From NCBI GenBank assembly GCA_031266915.1, contig JAISAB010000020.1, positions 42,203-106,202 on the forward strand: DNA of 64,000 nucleotides, in the 5' to 3' direction. This stretch comes from Rickettsiales bacterium. Its GTDB lineage: Bacteria; Pseudomonadota; Alphaproteobacteria; Rs-D84. Below, piece after piece: positions 61,436-64,000 of this stretch. The notes under the pieces are model-generated. The model ran no database searches. It had not been told where the DNA came from and worked only from the letters and a program-made list of their open reading frames with translations. A program made the translations under genes and the position numbers. Each line of letters begins with the position of its first letter. Position 1 is the stretch's first letter.

Positions 61436-62185
61436 ATGATAAGAAATTATGTTATATCCGGCGCAACTGCCACTAGTGGAAAAATTCTGTCGCAACGATT
61501 GGCGCAAGATAAAAATAATAAAGTTATTTTATTATCGCGCAGCAAATCGCCCGAATTGGAAAAATTGGCAGAGAATGAGAATGTAAAATATTTTTCCGGC
61601 ATAGATTTAACTAAATTTGAAACAGAAAAATCTGTGATTTCAGAAATAGACAATTTTTTTGATTCGGAATTTAATTTTGTTCATTTGGCGGGAAATTTCT
61701 GGTGGCATTTGCCGTTCGAACAAGTTTCCACTGACGAAGCTGCAGATATGATGAATTCTCAGTATATCACTATGTATTCCGTTTGTCGCAGCATTATTCC
61801 GTTGATGGTAAAGAATGGCGGCGGCAGGATTCTTGCAATCGGGGACAACGCCGTTGATTACGCATACCCGAATATGAGCGCATTTTCCGCCGCCAAATCC
61901 GCGGTGAATACATTTGTTAAATGCATCGGGCATGAATTCGCAGACCGTGGAATTGCGGCGAATGTTTTAGAAATCTCATCATTAGCAGGTCCGCAGAATA
62001 AAGAAAATAATCCAAATGTAGATTATGAATGCTATATGACATTGCAAGATTTCTCGGAAAACATAATACGTGTCTTTGAATTACCAAAACAAATAAATTG
62101 CACAATTATAAAAGCCTATGAGTTTAATAACGAATTTTATAATAAAGGGTATTTTCAAAGATTGGGTGAAAAACTTGGGGAATAA
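61436..62185 (+). CDS. SDR-family oxidoreductase-like protein, AT-rich (putative cargo)
   Basis: 249 residues. Rossmann N-terminus ISGATATSGKILSQRL (TGxxxGxG-type loop), VHLAGNFWWHLPFEQVS, and RILAIGDNAVDYAYPNMSAFSAAKSAVNTFVK. The catalytic Tyr of YxxxK is Phe here (FSAAK) and the usual Ser lies in GDN, so it may be inactive or use other residues. Codons are AT-rich, unlike acpS. Directly flanked by two copies of the acpS 3' end, which marks it as an insertion. Confidence 0.85.
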   Translation: MIRNYVISGATATSGKILSQRLAQDKNNKVILLSRSKSPELEKLAENENVKYFSGIDLTKFETEKSVISEIDNFFDSEFNFVHLAGNFWWHLPFEQVSTDEAADMMNSQYITMYSVCRSIIPLMVKNGGGRILAIGDNAVDYAYPNMSAFSAAKSAVNTFVKCIGHEFADRGIAANVLEISSLAGPQNKENNPNVDYECYMTLQDFSENIIRVFELPKQINCTIIKAYEFNNEFYNKGYFQRLGEKLGE

Positions 62186-62249
62186 TGGACCAGAACGATT
62201 ATTCCGCCGCGGTGGTTATCATTGAATGCTGATGCAAAAAACCGGCCTT
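62186..62249 (+). repeat. acpS 3'-end direct repeat, copy 2
   Basis: DQNDYSAAVVIIEC and stop, then a complete terminator. It starts right after the SDR stop. This is the more likely original end of acpS, since the terminator is whole here (inference). Confidence 0.8.
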
Positions 62250-62261
62250 GGCCGGTTTTTT
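62235..62261 (+). terminator. Terminator behind the acpS/SDR unit
   Basis: ACCGGCC/GGCCGGT stem with six T. Confidence 0.85.
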
Positions 62262-62262
62262 C

Positions 62263-62520
62263 GTGAATCGTAATTCGTGACTCGTGATTCGCAAGATAAA
62301 ACCACTAGCGGATAGTATATAGCAGGTAGCGTATAGCTTATAGCATTACTGTCGAACTGCTATCCGCTACTTGCTATTCGCTATCAGCTAATTGTTCTGC
62401 TGTTTGGGTGGGGTGACCTTGTCCCAAGGTCACCTTTTTCATTTGCTGGCCCCCGATAACAAAAATTACTTTGTGATTTTTGTTCAAAAAGTTACATTCG
62501 ATGTCAGTTGAACTAATTTT
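62263..62520. repeat. Heptads, palindrome and a MITE-like right end
   Basis: TTCGTGA-type heptads 62263-62300. TAGCGGA/ATAGTAT-type inverted array 62305-62395. GGGTGGGGTGACCTTGTCCC palindrome 62406-62435, half of the 46.8 kb palindrome. GATGTCAGTTG end of a MITE-like element at 62497-62511. No gene. Confidence 0.7.
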
Positions 62521-62537
62521 TTATTAAAAAAATCACC

Positions 62538-62745
62538 TTGCAAAAGACGGGACGATTGGATATAATTTTTTTATCGCAGAGAATTTCTGCGATGGGCTTC
62601 ACAACCCTTATTTTCTTGCGTCTGGATAGACGAAAAAACTCCTGTCAAGGGCAGGAGTGGCTTGTGATATACTGAAAACAAGCCGCTATTTTCAAGAAAA
62701 TATAGTTGTGAAACTCCTGCCGCCTGATTTCATGGCGGTTTTTTA
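62538..62745 (+). ncRNA. Structured RNA family, copy D, leader of a secreted protein
   Basis: Promoter TTGCAA, 17 bp, TATAAT. P1 TCGCAGA/TCTGCGA 62574-62592. P2 TTCACAAC 62598-62605 with GTTGTGAA 62705-62712. P3 TATTTTCTTG 62609-62618 with CAAGAAAATA 62693-62702. Extra arm CGTCT/AGACG. Strand 1 ACTCCTG (62638-62644) pairs with strand 2 GGCAGGAGT (62650-62658), which also matches strand 3 ACTCCTGCC (62713-62721). GGCTTGT/ACAAGCC is the small stem. Terminator CCGCC/GGCGG 62720-62744. The AAGGAG ribosome site of the next gene lies 9 bp past the terminator. Confidence 0.85.
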
Positions 62746-62767
62746 AGAACACAAGGAGCTTTGTAAC

Positions 62768-63307
62768 ATGAAAAAATCAGCCATAATAGCTTTTATTGCT
62801 TGGGTATTTACGTTCCAGGGTGCTTTTGCGGTGGTTACAGTTTCAGATATTACTGGAGATTATGAAACTGATGGCGCCACGATTTCGACCCCAGAAGAAG
62901 ACTATGACAACGGCATATATACAACTTATAATAATGGGGCGCAATACCCGGGCCTTAGTAATACATATAAAGGTGGGGATGTTTATTTTTCTGTTTTTTC
63001 TGCCCATAGTGATTTAGACGGCTATCTTGTTCAAAGTGTATGCGCTTCCTTAAACGGCGGCACTATGTCAGAGTTTAAGTGTAGTATTACAAGGGATAGT
63101 TCAAATAATACTCTCGGTAGTAATGATGGATATTGCTGGTGCCGTTTGAAAAGAATCAGTGATAATTTAAGCACTGATGGTTGGGTCTTCGACGATTCTA
63201 TCAACCCGGCCGCCTTTTGCGTGCTGAATTGCGCGAACGATTGCGCAAGCAACGCCAACAAGGCTTCCAACTTCCGGTCGGTGTTACTCCGTCAGTTTCA
63301 GCCATAG
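62768..63307 (+). CDS. Secreted protein with clustered C-terminal Cys, unknown function
   Basis: 179 residues. Signal peptide MKKSAIIAFIAWVFTFQGAFA. The first half is Thr, Asp, Gly and Tyr-rich. The second has CASLNGGTMSEFKCSI, GYCWCRLKRI and AFCVLNCANDCASNA. Preceded by structured RNA copy D. No family recognised. Codon use is AT-rich compared with dnaK or argS. Confidence 0.8.
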   Translation: MKKSAIIAFIAWVFTFQGAFAVVTVSDITGDYETDGATISTPEEDYDNGIYTTYNNGAQYPGLSNTYKGGDVYFSVFSAHSDLDGYLVQSVCASLNGGTMSEFKCSITRDSSNNTLGSNDGYCWCRLKRISDNLSTDGWVFDDSINPAAFCVLNCANDCASNANKASNFRSVLLRQFQP

Positions 63308-64000
63308 GCGGAGGAATAAAGAATAAATCCTAATTTTTGCCTGCCCCGGTTACGGGGCGGGAAAGAGTTGGCCTGCGAGTGCAACGAGCTTGGCAACTCT
63401 TGGGTGGGGGAAAGGCAGAAAGTATAATGATTTGTTTTTCGCAATCAACCCCACCCAAGAAATTCTAGTTCACTATCGTTCACAAGAATTTCTATCCCGC
63501 CCCATGCATGGGGCAGGTAAGTCAATAAGGCAGAAGTAATAAATTTATGATTTCGCTCGCTTTGCTCGCGTATCCTCATAGTTGTTCGTTCCTTGCATAA
63601 TCGGATTCTGACTTCTGATTTGGGATATAAGATTTAGTCGGGTTCCATCTTACTCAAGTGACAGGAATGTACATTAATTAAAACAAAAGTTTGTTATACA
63701 AACTTTTGTCACACCTAGCGCAGGCAGGAATGACAAACCTCTTTCAGAAGTTTGTTCAAAGAGGTACATCACTGTCAGCTGATCTAACCTTTTTAAACTT
63801 ATTAGTACTGGATTGCCGCGTCGCTAAAGCTCCTCGCAATGACAATTGAGAATTTTAAATTCCAAGTCTTGGAAATTCAATCCGTCAAACAAAATTAATT
63901 GTCATTGCGAGCCCGCAGGGCGCGGCAATCCAGTTATTTATTCTTTGTTCAAATAACAGGAATGTACTCTTTAAGATTCATTCCCATCACTTGAACAAAA
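63308..64000. repeat. Gene-free repeat region to the window edge
   Basis: CCTGCCCCGG/CCGGGGCGGG hairpin (63340-63361). TTGGGTGGGG and its inverse (63398-63462). AAGAATTTCTATC and its inverse. MITE-like element 63655-63781 with ends CAAGTGACAGGAATGTAC and the inverse of CAGCTGACAGTGATGTAC. ATTGCCGCG..CGCAATGACA and its inverse TCATTGCG..CGGCAATCCAG (63811-63934). Another MITE-like left end begins near 63949. Confidence 0.7.

Noticed and set aside
1172..62745. RNA copies as integron attC sites
   Set aside because: They lack the conserved GTTRRRY core pair, each has its own promoter and terminator, and no integrase gene is present.
1172..62745. RNA copies as retron, tmRNA or 6S RNA genes
   Set aside because: No reverse transcriptase lies nearby, no tRNA-like ends are seen, and there is no single long 6S-type rod with central bubble.

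Overview
This window comes from a Gram-negative bacterium. The order ruvB, ybgC, tolQ, tolR, tolA, an NagD-like HAD protein of the alphaproteobacterial type, and an autotransporter and beta-barrel proteins ending in Phe all fit an alphaproteobacterium. The closest guess is an uncultured, host-associated lineage with a reduced genome (inference). Coding DNA is GC-rich. Intergenic DNA is AT-rich and unusually full of repeats. No tRNA, rRNA, CRISPR array, transposase or integrase gene was seen.

Layout. 1-11.2 kb: LysM protein (cut by the window edge), a phosphofructokinase, a tail-fibre-like secreted protein, dnaK, a Cys-rich secreted protein, rplY, rsmD, tadA, gpmI and an XRE regulator. 11.9-21.9 kb: large secreted Cys-rich proteins, a small membrane protein, rsmH, dnaE and an APH-like kinase. 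22-31.7 kb: secA, a 1000-residue Cys-rich repeat protein, a beta-barrel protein, RNase P RNA and a DUF2817 protein. 31.8-37.6 kb: a leftward ruvB/ybgC/tolQRA operon with three interposed nucleotide-enzyme genes, a small element carrying a four-helix-bundle ORF, and a hydrolase. 37.8-44.3 kb: a secreted protein, a two-component system, argS and an AT-rich gene followed by a copy of the argS end. 44.6-58.2 kb: Cys-rich protein, rplM-rpsI, LRR protein, GNAT, tig, outer-membrane protein, coiled-coil protein, adk, rpsA, HAD hydrolase and corA. 58.2-64 kb: autotransporter, acpS, an AT-rich SDR gene followed by a copy of the acpS end, and a secreted protein.

The main discovery candidate is a family of five structured RNAs at about 1.2, 5.9, 22.1, 45.5 and 62.6 kb. 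Each has its own sigma70-like promoter, a 5' hairpin, nested long-range stems conserved by compensatory change rather than by sequence, a hairpin whose 3' strand can instead pair with a downstream segment, and a terminator abutting that segment. Three copies lie directly in front of genes for secreted Cys-containing proteins. The design looks like a riboswitch or attenuator family.

Two further systems stand out. Degenerate tandem repeats of 7-bp period, usually paired as inverted arms, fill most intergenic gaps, form the ends of at least ten genes and interrupt rsmD, rsmH, gpmI, argS and a response regulator. One such arm pair forms 28-bp terminal inverted repeats around a four-helix-bundle ORF. 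In addition, argS and acpS are each followed by one AT-rich gene and then a diverged copy of their own 3' end, as if single genes had been inserted at gene ends.
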